This document shows, in pieces, positions 1 to 7,420 of a stretch of DNA of 53,438 bases. Under the pieces are notes generated by a model, which was given only the letters and a program-made list of their open reading frames with translations, did not search any database and was not told the origin of the DNA. The position numbers and the translations under genes were made by a program. This DNA is from Pseudomonadota bacterium (GTDB lineage: Bacteria > Desulfobacterota > Syntrophorhabdia > Syntrophorhabdales > Syntrophorhabdaceae): positions 1-53,438 of the forward strand of contig JAPLKC010000095.1 of assembly GCA_026388255.1 (NCBI GenBank). The letters run 5' to 3'. The first letter of the stretch is position 1. The number at the start of each line of letters is the position of its first letter.

Positions 1-180
1 TTATTTGCAAGATGTATCTTCGTCCCCTGCACCTTTTTTATGAAACAGGTGAAAATCCGGAAGGCACAAATCTTCATAATGAAGACATGTTAAGAACAAA
101 TACGGGGTTGGGATCAAAGGGGATTCGGGCAACAGGCCGTCAAGGGCTGACCCTGATTTCCTGATTTTTTAATTTATGAA
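1..180. other. Left-edge stretch without a supported gene
   Basis: On the minus strand a frame stays open for a few dozen codons and closes at the TAA at positions 1-3, but no start codon, ribosome binding site or recognisable motif supports it. It lies upstream of nothing on the plus strand and downstream of the NAD synthetase gene. No strong terminator hairpin was seen. Confidence 0.3.
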
Positions 181-1842
181 TTAGTACCTGTACTTATTTG
201 TTATAGGGAAATTCCAGTCTTTTCCAAATGATCGCTTTGTGATTTTCGGTCCAGGGGCAGATTGCCGCCTTTTATACTCATTCCTATGCACCATATCTAT
301 AATGGTCTTTACAAGCCCGGCATCGTATCCTGATGCAATTAACTCGTCTGCTGTCCTGTTATCTTCTATATGCGCCGTGAGGATAGGGTCAAGCAAATCA
401 TACGGCGGAAGCGTATCCGTATCTTTCTGGTCATGCCTAAGCTCTGCTGAAGGGGATTTGTTTAATATCCTTTCGGGTATAACTTCCCTACCCTCTTTTT
501 CATTTACCCAATGAGAAAGTTTATATACGAGGGTCTTCGAAACATCTTTTATGACTGCATAACCGCCTGCCGTATCACCGTATAATGTTGAATATCCTGT
601 GCCAACTTCAGATTTATTGCCTGTCGAAAGGACAAACCATCCGTAGTTGTTTGAAAGCGCCATAAGGATATTTGCCCTGACGCGGGGCTGGAGGTTCTCC
701 AGTGTTATTTGAGATGCCGGGCCTTTGAAAGGTTTTTGCAGTATTCCTAAATACGTTTCAAAAAGTGTATCTATGGGCACCTCGATCAACTTAATACATA
801 GATTTTTTGCAAGTATTTCAGCATCAACCTTGCTCTCTTCAGATGTGTATTTGGAAGGCATGGACACACCAAACACATTTTCTTTACCAAGGGCATCTTT
901 CGCTATCGCAGCGACAAGTGCAGAATCAATCCCGCCGCTGAGACCCAATACGGCCTTTTGAAAACCGTTTTTTCTCACATAGTCCCTTGTTCCCAGACAG
1001 AGCGCATTATAGACTTCTTCAACGGGACTTTGCTGTTTAACCACTTTTTTTCGCAGGACCTTTTTCTGTTGTACCAATTTCACCGGAATCATTACGGTTA
1101 GGGCTTCATCCGATTCCATAACAGCTTCTTCTGTCTCTATATCTCTTATAAGAATACTTTCCTCAAATAACGGGCTCTTTGCAACAATTTCTCCATTTTT
1201 GTTTATGATCGAGCTATTGCCCCCAAAAACCCATTCGTCCTGTCCGCCTACAATATTTACATAAGCCAAATATCCATGGTGCTTAAGGGCCTCCACGCAC
1301 AGCCGTTTTTCTTTCTGCGTGTTGCCGGTTATCCAGTACGGAAATGCATCGACATTTACGATAAGTCCTGCATCATGAAATATATCGTTGCCAATAACAA
1401 CAGAGAAGCTCAAGCCTCCGACATTGAAGAATGGATTTCTCTTGCCTTTTAAAAAATACCGGGACTCGTCATATATGCCCTGTCCCCTGAATGTAGATTT
1501 ATAGCAGGTGTCCACAAGGCTCCTGTTTTGCATGACTGCTGCCGCATTATATATACCCTTGCCTCTGCCTTTATTTATTGAATCCACAAAGCCTACCACT
1601 GCAATAATCCCTTCTGTATGCGGGATTATCCTGCCAAGGCAAGCAATGTTATCTTTTATAAAGCCTTTATTAAACAGAAGATCTTCCGGGGGATATCCTG
1701 TAATTGCAAGCTCAGGAAATGCGACAATATCCGTATCATGTCCCTTTGCCTTTTTTATATACTCTATAATTTTGTCTGTATTACCTTTCAAATCCCCGAC
1801 AGTAGGGTTAATCTGTGCAAGGGCAATTCTCAATGTTTTCAT
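181..1842 (-). CDS. nadE: NAD+ synthetase, glutamine-type architecture with a degenerate amidase site
   Basis: The final step of NAD synthesis: ATP-dependent amidation of deaminoNAD. The 553 residues carry an N-terminal nitrilase/C-N hydrolase domain (about 1-260) and a C-terminal NAD synthetase domain (about 270-553). The synthetase half has the pyrophosphatase loop SGGIDSA near 303 and the STGNKSEVGTGY stretch, so the adenylating half looks functional. In the amidase half the triad glutamate (E44, in FPELAITGY) and lysine (K115) are present. The nucleophile context, normally ICEDIW, reads IGNDIF at 150-155, so glycine 151 sits where the catalytic cysteine should be. The enzyme therefore probably uses free ammonia, or gets it in some other way, instead of hydrolysing glutamine. 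Length fits the bacterial two-domain family. The ATG at 1842 is the natural start because the protein begins directly at the first nitrilase strand. Confidence 0.93.
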   Translation of the reverse strand: MKTLRIALAQINPTVGDLKGNTDKIIEYIKKAKGHDTDIVAFPELAITGYPPEDLLFNKGFIKDNIACLGRIIPHTEGIIAVVGFVDSINKGRGKGIYNAAAVMQNRSLVDTCYKSTFRGQGIYDESRYFLKGKRNPFFNVGGLSFSVVIGNDIFHDAGLIVNVDAFPYWITGNTQKEKRLCVEALKHHGYLAYVNIVGGQDEWVFGGNSSIINKNGEIVAKSPLFEESILIRDIETEEAVMESDEALTVMIPVKLVQQKKVLRKKVVKQQSPVEEVYNALCLGTRDYVRKNGFQKAVLGLSGGIDSALVAAIAKDALGKENVFGVSMPSKYTSEESKVDAEILAKNLCIKLIEVPIDTLFETYLGILQKPFKGPASQITLENLQPRVRANILMALSNNYGWFVLSTGNKSEVGTGYSTLYGDTAGGYAVIKDVSKTLVYKLSHWVNEKEGREVIPERILNKSPSAELRHDQKDTDTLPPYDLLDPILTAHIEDNRTADELIASGYDAGLVKTIIDMVHRNEYKRRQSAPGPKITKRSFGKDWNFPITNKYRY

Positions 1843-1930
1843 GGCTATTTTTTAGCACAATGAAATGAGAAAATACAGGTAAATGTTGGTCGGAAGGTAA
1901 TCTGCCGTAACCATTAATTTTGAACCCCTT

Positions 1931-3538
1931 TCATGCATCCCATGGAGGCGGAAGGATAGGAGATTCGAACTCTACCAGAAAGGGCTCATCCCAGATAATA
2001 TCCCGAACGAACACCTTCTTTAACCCGTCAAGGGTCTTAACCCTTTTTGCTTTAATGTTGAAGGCGCCTGCGATTTTAACAAAATCAGGGTTTTCCAGTT
2101 CCATAGTACCTGATATTCCATAACGCTCATCCATGATGTCTTCGAGAATGCCGAAGCTGTTATTGTTCTGGACAAAGATCACCACTGGAATATTATATTT
2201 TTTGATTGTTGCCAGCTCCGCTATTGTGGGAAGCAAGCTGCCATCTCCTGCCAGGCACAAGCAGGGCCTTTCAAGCCTTCCGATTTTTGCACCAATGCTC
2301 GCAGGCAGAGAGTAAAAAATAGGAGATATACCCCTCGGCATAAGAAAGGTATTTTGATGATATACAGGAAAGAAATACTCTGCCCAGTAAGAGGGATAAT
2401 TAAGGTCACAAACAGTTACCGTATCTTCAGGAATAACCTGTCTTATAAGCTCTATCATACGAAGTCCGGGCGATACTTTTTTTAAGGCATCATATTCTTT
2501 CCTCTGCATCTCTTTCATGTCCTTGAGGTTCCATTCAAATGTCCTCCCTTTAAGCGTCTGGTAAAGGCCTTTCAGGGGCTGCTCTATATCCCCTGTAATT
2601 TTTAATGTTGCAGGGTAATTTTTGTTGATCCATCGATCATCTATATCAATATGAATAAGCTCTCCTATTTTTACCCCTCTACGTTTTGCATCCGTGTCCC
2701 GAAGCCTTGTCCCGATAGCTATAACGATATCCGACGATGCTATCATGTCCCGTACAAGGCCCTTCTGTATAATATTCCCGAAGGCGTATATACTGTCTTC
2801 CCGAACTAGACCCTTACCGCCCGTGCTTGTAAGAAATGGTATGGACGCCTCTGTGCACATTTCATCGAGAATCAGCCTTGCCTCTTTGAACATCAGAGAC
2901 TTACCGCCAAGGATGACAGGTCGTTTCTTTCCGCGCAGGGCCTCTTCAAGTCCGTTCAGATCAAAATCAATCCCCTGACTTGTTTTTGATTCACTTCCGA
3001 TTCCCGATCCCTGGTCCACAACCAACGACCCTGAAGTTGTGTTTCTTTCCAGGAAATCATAGGGCAGGGAGACAACAACAGGTCCCTTTCTCCCGGAAAC
3101 GGCAGTTTTATATGCATCATCAAGCGTTTGGATTATTTCATGTGTGTTTGATACAACAAAAGTCTTTTTTGTAAAATGTGTGAATATCCCTTCCGGTTCG
3201 GCAAGTTCATGGAGTACCCCCCTGCCTCTTTCTTTCCTTTTTGTATCGATATGGATTATAAGAAGGGGTACATCATCGCCATAGGCCTCCATGCATCCGG
3301 ATACTGTATTTCCCAGACCCGGACCCGGCGTCACGATAACTACCCCGACATTGCCGGACGATCTGGCATATCCGTCAGCCATAAATAAGACATTCGCCTC
3401 ATGCCTGCCGACAAAAACATTGATATTATGCTTAGTTAGCTCTTCGTTTAACGGAAGTGTATGAATTCCCGGCAAATGGAATATATTATCGATATTATTC
3501 TTCTTAATAAACTCTATAACTGCCTGTTTTCCAAGCAT
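1931..3538 (-). CDS. Thiamine-diphosphate-dependent enzyme of the acetolactate synthase/decarboxylase superfamily
   Basis: The 535 residues show the three domains of the ThDP (POX/AHAS-like) family. The N-terminal pyrimidine-binding domain has the cofactor-activating glutamate in GRHEANVLFMADGYAR (about 43-58). A central Rossmann-like domain lies at about 190-320. The C-terminal pyrophosphate-binding domain has GDGSLLP followed about 25 residues later by QNNNSFG (the GDG-N motif). The substrate is not readable. Candidates include acetolactate synthase-like enzymes and 2-oxoacid decarboxylases. No small regulatory AHAS subunit follows and the sequence is divergent, so a biosynthetic ilvB role is not favoured. 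It is transcribed divergently from the XRE-cupin regulator across a 121-bp region with two matching palindromes, which suggests that regulator controls it. A link to arginine or polyamine metabolism is inferred from position only. Confidence 0.8.
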   Translation of the reverse strand: MLGKQAVIEFIKKNNIDNIFHLPGIHTLPLNEELTKHNINVFVGRHEANVLFMADGYARSSGNVGVVIVTPGPGLGNTVSGCMEAYGDDVPLLIIHIDTKRKERGRGVLHELAEPEGIFTHFTKKTFVVSNTHEIIQTLDDAYKTAVSGRKGPVVVSLPYDFLERNTTSGSLVVDQGSGIGSESKTSQGIDFDLNGLEEALRGKKRPVILGGKSLMFKEARLILDEMCTEASIPFLTSTGGKGLVREDSIYAFGNIIQKGLVRDMIASSDIVIAIGTRLRDTDAKRRGVKIGELIHIDIDDRWINKNYPATLKITGDIEQPLKGLYQTLKGRTFEWNLKDMKEMQRKEYDALKKVSPGLRMIELIRQVIPEDTVTVCDLNYPSYWAEYFFPVYHQNTFLMPRGISPIFYSLPASIGAKIGRLERPCLCLAGDGSLLPTIAELATIKKYNIPVVIFVQNNNSFGILEDIMDERYGISGTMELENPDFVKIAGAFNIKAKRVKTLDGLKKVFVRDIIWDEPFLVEFESPILPPPWDA

Positions 3539-3556
3539 TTATTGCCCTTTTATATG

Positions 3557-3574
3557 AGTTTAACATACTAAACC
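3557..3574. promoter_or_regulatory. Operator-like inverted repeat, copy 1
   Basis: AGTTTA-ACATAC-TAAACC: inverted arms around a 6-nt spacer, 19 bp upstream of the ThDP enzyme start on the minus strand. The same arm sequence and spacing recurs at 3619-3636, which makes chance less likely. It is the natural target for the XRE-type regulator encoded next door. Binding is inferred. Confidence 0.55.
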
Positions 3575-3596
3575 TGAAAGTTAAATAAATATTTAC

Positions 3597-3626
3597 TTGA
3601 CAATAAAACAGATAATTTAGTTTAAT
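3597..3626 (+). promoter_or_regulatory. Probable sigma-70 promoter of the XRE-cupin regulator
   Basis: TTGACA at 3597-3602 matches the -35 consensus exactly. TTTAAT at 3621-3626 (18-bp spacing) is a weaker -10, giving transcription towards the regulator start at 3660. The -10 overlaps the second palindrome (3619-3636), so an occupied operator would block the promoter. That arrangement fits autorepression. Confidence 0.5.
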
Positions 3627-3636
3627 ACTGTAAACT
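3619..3636. promoter_or_regulatory. Operator-like inverted repeat, copy 2
   Basis: AGTTTA-ATACTG-TAAACT: perfect 6-bp arms with a 6-nt spacer, centred about 32 bp upstream of the regulator's ATG and overlapping its likely -10. It is the second copy of the motif at 3557-3574, with centres 62 bp (about six helical turns) apart, so looping or cooperative binding is possible. Confidence 0.58.
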
Positions 3637-3659
3637 TTCTGTAAGCTTATACTGTTATT

Positions 3660-4211
3660 ATGAATATTGACGGATCGAGGATAGCTGAAAGAATTAAGAT
3701 GCTAAGGCAGGCCAAGTCTCTCACGCAGGAGGAGCTTGCTACAAGGGCAGGACTTACCAAGGGATTCATCTCCCAGGTTGAGAGGAATCTTACATCACTG
3801 TCCGTAGAGAGCCTGATAGGCATTCTTGATGCCCTTGATGAGAAACCGTCTGCTTTTTTTGATGGGGCAATAGATGAAAAAATTGTCTTTAAATTGAAAG
3901 ACAGAGTTGAGTTGGAATGGGAAGATGTAAAAAATTTTCAGATACTTGTTCCTGCTGCTCAGAACAGAATGATGGACCCTGCGCTGCTTGATCTTGATGC
4001 AGGTGAAAAAACACCTGAAGAAGAACCTCATGAAGGCGAGGAATTCGGTTTTGTACTGTCAGGCAGCATCGAGCTTGTGCTTGGCGGAAAACCTTACAAA
4101 TTAAAGAAAGGTGAATGTTTTTATTTTAAGGCAACAAGGAAACACTATATAGTAAATAGGCGAAATAACAGGGCATATATTCTATGGGTATCATCACCCC
4201 CTAATTTTTAG
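3660..4211 (+). CDS. XRE-family transcriptional regulator with C-terminal cupin domain
   Basis: 183 residues. Residues about 5-65 form an XRE helix-turn-helix (SLTQEELATRAGLTKGFISQ followed by VERN). Residues about 110-180 form a small cupin (HEGEEFGFVLSGSIELVLG, then KKGECFYFKATRKHYIVN). This is the architecture of PuuR-type and related metabolite-sensing repressors. The gene is divergent from the ThDP enzyme and lies just upstream of the pyruvoyl arginine decarboxylase/agmatinase run. A polyamine or related small molecule is therefore the most economical guess for the cupin ligand, but this is inference from family and position. The palindromes at 3557 and 3619 are its likely targets. An ATG start directly before the HTH agrees with family length. 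Confidence 0.9.
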   Translation: MNIDGSRIAERIKMLRQAKSLTQEELATRAGLTKGFISQVERNLTSLSVESLIGILDALDEKPSAFFDGAIDEKIVFKLKDRVELEWEDVKNFQILVPAAQNRMMDPALLDLDAGEKTPEEEPHEGEEFGFVLSGSIELVLGGKPYKLKKGECFYFKATRKHYIVNRRNNRAYILWVSSPPNF

Positions 4212-4328
4212 CGCCCTCGCGGGTAAAAAGGTATTTAGCAGGACTGAAAAGTAAAAACATTCTTAAGACTATGTATTTACAGGTTTTTACGGTTTGGAAT
4301 ATAATGCTTTAAATAGCATGAATATAAG

Positions 4329-4368
4329 GATTTCTTTGCCAAAGAAATCACCCACAAACGTGTTGGGT
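4329..4368 (+). promoter_or_regulatory. Two consecutive hairpins in the leader of the arginine decarboxylase operon
   Basis: GATTTCTTT-GCC-AAAGAAATC (4329-4349) is a perfect 9-bp stem with a 3-nt loop. It is followed at once by ACCCA...TGGGT (4350-4368), a 5-bp stem. Both sit 13-65 bases upstream of the GTG start at 4394. There is no U-tract, so a simple terminator is unlikely. A leader regulatory structure or an operator is possible. Function is unproven. Confidence 0.35.
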
Positions 4369-4393
4369 ATTTAAAAGTTTGGGAGGTGGTCAA

Positions 4394-4867
4394 GTGATTA
4401 TTAAAACACCCACGAAGTTTTTTCTTGTCAGCGGTTCATCTGAAGGATTCTCATTATTAAACGCATTCGATGGCGCCCTTCTGGACTCAGGCGTCGGAGA
4501 TACCAACCTCGTTAAGATGAGTAGTATCCTTCCTCCCGGCTGTGAAGAAATTAAACCACCACCAATTCCATTGCCTCAGGGAGCCCTTGTGCCTGTAGCC
4601 TACGCGTCTCTTAATAGTGACATTCCCGGAGAAACCATTTCTTCAGCAGTAGCAATAGGCATACCAAAGGATGAGAATCGTGCCGGCTTAATCATGGAAT
4701 ATTCGGCAAAGGCAGAGGAAAACATCGTGTTGGAACAGGTCAAGAAGATGGTTAAAAAGGGCATGGAGATGAGGAACAGGGAAATAAAAGAAATAATGGC
4801 TATTTCAGCTTCATATAAAATTGCTGCTATCGGCGCCGTGTTCGCCGGTGTAGTCCTGTGGGATTAG
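4394..4867 (+). CDS. Pyruvoyl-dependent arginine decarboxylase, first copy
   Basis: Decarboxylates arginine to agmatine using a pyruvoyl group made by self-cleavage. The protein is about 157 residues, typical of the PvlArgDC family. It has the processing motif [10 protein letters not shown], with cleavage expected between S43 and S44, and a conserved active-site-type glutamate in LIMEYS. The start is taken as GTG 4394: the reading frame is open from a TTG at 4379, but the Shine-Dalgarno GGGAGGTGG (4381-4389) would then lie inside the gene, and it is correctly spaced for 4394. The stop is followed 22 bases later by a second, clearly different copy, then agmatinase, so the three form an operon. 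The C-terminus ([14 protein letters not shown]) is hydrophobic, as in the family. Confidence 0.88.
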   Translation: MIIKTPTKFFLVSGSSEGFSLLNAFDGALLDSGVGDTNLVKMSSILPPGCEEIKPPPIPLPQGALVPVAYASLNSDIPGETISSAVAIGIPKDENRAGLIMEYSAKAEENIVLEQVKKMVKKGMEMRNREIKEIMAISASYKIAAIGAVFAGVVLWD

Positions 4868-4889
4868 CATGGAGAGGAGGAATGCAAAA

Positions 4890-5435
4890 ATGACTCCAAA
4901 AAAGATTTTTTTTACGAAAGGGGTGGGCGTTCATAAAGATAAATTGTCATCCTTCGAGGTTGCCTTAAGAAATGCAGGCATTGAGAAATGTAATCTTGTG
5001 TATGTATCAAGTATATTTCCACCAGAGTGTAAGATTATTTCAAAGACTGCCGGTTTGAAGCTTCTCAGCGCCGGCGAGATTACTTATTGTGTAATGTCAC
5101 GAAATGAGACTTGTGAACCGAACCGTCTTATTTCTGCAGCAATCGGTGTTGCAAGACCAACGGATTACTCCCAATACGGTTATCTCTCCGAGCACCATGC
5201 TTTCGGTGAAAAAGCCATTGTCTCCGGGGAATACGCAGAAGATCTTGCGGCTACAATGCTTGCAACAACGCTTGATATTCCTTTTGACCCTAACCAGGCA
5301 TGGGATGAGCGGAAGCAGTCTTATACAGCAAGCGGCCACATATTCAAAACTAAAAATATCTGCCAGTCGGCTGAAGGCAATAAAGACGGTCTCTGGACTA
5401 CAGTATTGGCTACGGCAGTTTTTATTATAGATTGA
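4890..5435 (+). CDS. Pyruvoyl-dependent arginine decarboxylase, second copy
   Basis: 181 residues with the self-processing motif [10 protein letters not shown] (cleavage expected between S40 and S41) and the active-site segment SEHHAFGE, a hallmark of PvlArgDC. It is only distantly similar to the preceding copy, so this is an old duplication or two subfamilies, not a recent tandem copy. The start is ATG 4890. The frame is open from ATG 4869, but AGGAGG at 4875-4880 would then be coding, and it is well placed for 4890. Its stop lies 4 bases before the agmatinase ATG, so translational coupling is likely. The two copies may form a mixed oligomer or differ in substrate (arginine versus another basic amino acid). 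That is conjecture. Confidence 0.88.
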   Translation: MTPKKIFFTKGVGVHKDKLSSFEVALRNAGIEKCNLVYVSSIFPPECKIISKTAGLKLLSAGEITYCVMSRNETCEPNRLISAAIGVARPTDYSQYGYLSEHHAFGEKAIVSGEYAEDLAATMLATTLDIPFDPNQAWDERKQSYTASGHIFKTKNICQSAEGNKDGLWTTVLATAVFIID

Positions 5436-5439
5436 TACA

Positions 5440-6303
5440 ATGTCGCCAAGGCTTCCCTTCAGTTTCTGTGGGTTACCCAATGATGATAATGATTACGAGC
5501 AGGCATCTATCGTCATATTGCCGATTCCCTTCGATAAAACAAGCACATGGCAAAAAGGCGCCGACAAAGGCCCGGCAGCGATAATCGAGGCCTCTGAATA
5601 TCTCGAACTATACGATATAGAGACAGATAACGAGGTTTTCAGGAAGGGAATTTTTACTGCCAGGCCGATCCACTCGGCCTCTTCTTCCGCTTTGTTAAAA
5701 AAAACCGATTCAGTAGTCTCAAAATATCTTAAAGACAATAAATTTGTTGTAACCCTTGGAGGTGAACACTCTGTTTCTATCGGCGTTATCAAATCATATG
5801 CCGGGTGCTATAATGATCTGAGCATACTTCATCTTGATGCCCATGCCGACTCACGCGACTCATATGAGGGAACCCCTTACAGTCATGCCTGTGTTATCGC
5901 ACGTGTCCGGGAATTTACCGGAAACATTGTTTCTGTGGGGATACGCAGTATGGATGTCTCGGAACGCCCCGATATTGACAATAAGAAGACGTTTTTCGCA
6001 CATGATATACACGATTCTGACAAATGGATAAATAAAGTAGTTCCTTTGCTGACAGATAGCGTGTATATCACCATTGATCTTGACGTCTTCGATCCGGGTA
6101 TTATGCCGTCAACAGGGACCCCGGAACCGGGCGGTTTAGGCTGGTACCAGGTTATGAAACTCCTCTATGCTGTTTCTAAATCAAAACAGATAGTCGGGTT
6201 TGATGTTGTCGAGCTTTGTCCGTCAGATTCTAAAGCACCCGATTTTCTTGCAGCCAAATTAATCTACACACTTTTAAGCTATATTGATGTAAACAAGCAA
6301 TGA
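5440..6303 (+). CDS. speB: Agmatinase (agmatine ureohydrolase)
   Basis: Converts agmatine to putrescine and urea, directly downstream of the two arginine decarboxylases that would supply agmatine. The 287-residue ureohydrolase has all binuclear-manganese motifs: GGEHSVS (about 107-113), LHLDAHADSRD (about 130-140), ITIDLDVFDP (about 208-217) and GFDVVEL near the C-terminus. Length and motif spacing are those of SpeB-type enzymes. Arginase is less likely given the neighbours. The start ATG at 5440 lies 4 bases after the preceding stop. The gene is convergent with the solute-binding protein gene, with only 19 bases between stops. Confidence 0.93.
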   Translation: MSPRLPFSFCGLPNDDNDYEQASIVILPIPFDKTSTWQKGADKGPAAIIEASEYLELYDIETDNEVFRKGIFTARPIHSASSSALLKKTDSVVSKYLKDNKFVVTLGGEHSVSIGVIKSYAGCYNDLSILHLDAHADSRDSYEGTPYSHACVIARVREFTGNIVSVGIRSMDVSERPDIDNKKTFFAHDIHDSDKWINKVVPLLTDSVYITIDLDVFDPGIMPSTGTPEPGGLGWYQVMKLLYAVSKSKQIVGFDVVELCPSDSKAPDFLAAKLIYTLLSYIDVNKQ

Positions 6304-6322
6304 CTGCTGTGAACCCCTTAAA

Positions 6323-7120
6323 TTATTTCAGGTCTTGCAGCCAGTCCCCTTCCTTAAACCATTTTTCCATCATCATTTGAAGTGCACCGCTTCCTTTAAG
6401 ACTACCAATAACATTGTCAAGGAAGTTGACGAAAAGAGGATCGTTGGCCGGTATGGCAACGCCGATTGGTTCGAACGTAAGATTATTGGTGGCGACAATT
6501 CCCTTATCTTTGTGGCGTACTGTGGCTACCGAACCGGTTGCTCTGTCGGTTAAGATTGCTTTGACCTTGCCTTCCAGAAGAAGCTTCAATGCTTCATCCA
6601 TGTCTTTTGCTACTATCAGCTTTGCCTTGGATATGTTGTTCCTGACAATCATTTCACTTGTTGTTCCCTTTGGAGCAGCAATGGTAAAGTCAGGCTTGTT
6701 GATATCGTTTAAATTTTCTGCATTTAGGGCTGTTGCTTTTGTGGTCACAAGTGATTGACCCGAAATGAAGTAAGGGCCTACAAAGGCAACCTTGAGATTC
6801 CGTTCCGGTGTCATAGTCATAGCGGCGATTATTATGTCAATCTTACCGGCTTCGAGAGCTGATAAAAGGTCCGGGAAAGGGATTTCAACAAATTTTGGAA
6901 CTACTCCCATGCTGCTCGCTATGATCTTTCCCAAATCAATATCTAAACCCATCAGCATCCCGCTTTTTGATTTCGCACTGAAAGGCGGATATTCACCTGT
7001 GGTTCCGATGACAAGTTCACCTTTTTTTAGTATTTTATCAATTACCGGTCCCGCCTGGGCAACTGTTACTACAACAAGTAAAACAAGAATAACAGCTATG
7101 GTTGCAATGGCTTTTTTCAT
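6323..7120 (-). CDS. Polar amino-acid-type ABC transporter solute-binding protein
   Basis: 265 residues. An export signal (KK followed by a long hydrophobic run, likely cut after AQA near residue 23) precedes a family-3 periplasmic binding domain: KGELVIGTTGEYPPFS, GLDIDLGKIIASSMG, IDIIIAAMTMTPER, and a closing WFKEGDW. The family binds polar or basic amino acids. The RNLKVAFVGPY segment fits, but no ligand can be assigned. No permease or ATPase gene adjoins it, so it must partner with a transporter encoded elsewhere or act as a sensor input. Arginine would fit the neighbouring pathway, but that is only suggestive. A Shine-Dalgarno GGAG lies upstream of the ATG at 7120. Confidence 0.85.
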   Translation of the reverse strand: MKKAIATIAVILVLLVVVTVAQAGPVIDKILKKGELVIGTTGEYPPFSAKSKSGMLMGLDIDLGKIIASSMGVVPKFVEIPFPDLLSALEAGKIDIIIAAMTMTPERNLKVAFVGPYFISGQSLVTTKATALNAENLNDINKPDFTIAAPKGTTSEMIVRNNISKAKLIVAKDMDEALKLLLEGKVKAILTDRATGSVATVRHKDKGIVATNNLTFEPIGVAIPANDPLFVNFLDNVIGSLKGSGALQMMMEKWFKEGDWLQDLK

Positions 7121-7420
7121 TTCCTCTTTCTCCTTTTAGACATTTATTATGCCGCGAAATATCGTGTGAAATAACTCTATAAGGATATCACCTGCCTTGT
7201 CAAGAAAAATGCTGGACCCTTTCCCGGAAATTCCTTGACACATTGTTTCTAAATATCTACAATAAATAGCGACATCAAAGGGGACTTAAAGGCAGTGAAT
7301 AGTAGATAGTGAATAGCTAAAAAGGCAGAAAATATGAAAAGGCAGTGAATGGTAAAATAGGTTTTTGACTAACGACTATTCACTAACGACTATTCACTAA
7401 AATTAAAACAGGGGGTAATT
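7121..7420. other. Intergenic region with repeated AGTGAATAG/CTATTCACT units
   Basis: No gene is visible. The right half holds a set of inverted and tandem repeats (separate entry). The region separates the binding-protein gene from the ParB-like gene and must contain promoters for both divergent genes. No clear -35/-10 pair stood out. Confidence 0.5.
7294..7398. repeat. Inverted/tandem short repeats (AGTGAATAG family)
   Basis: AGTGAATAG occurs at 7294-7302 and 7308-7316, with a partial copy at 7344-7350. Its complement lies in two tandem copies of the 14-mer AACGACTATTCACT at 7371-7384 and 7385-7398. The two ends can pair into a long imperfect hairpin ending 22 bases before the ParB-like start. 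Such units are common as dispersed non-coding repeats. A role in regulating the next gene is possible but unproven. Confidence 0.6.

Noticed and set aside
1931-3538. Naming the ThDP enzyme ilvB
   Set aside because: No small subunit or branched-chain genes nearby, and the sequence is divergent from standard acetolactate synthase.
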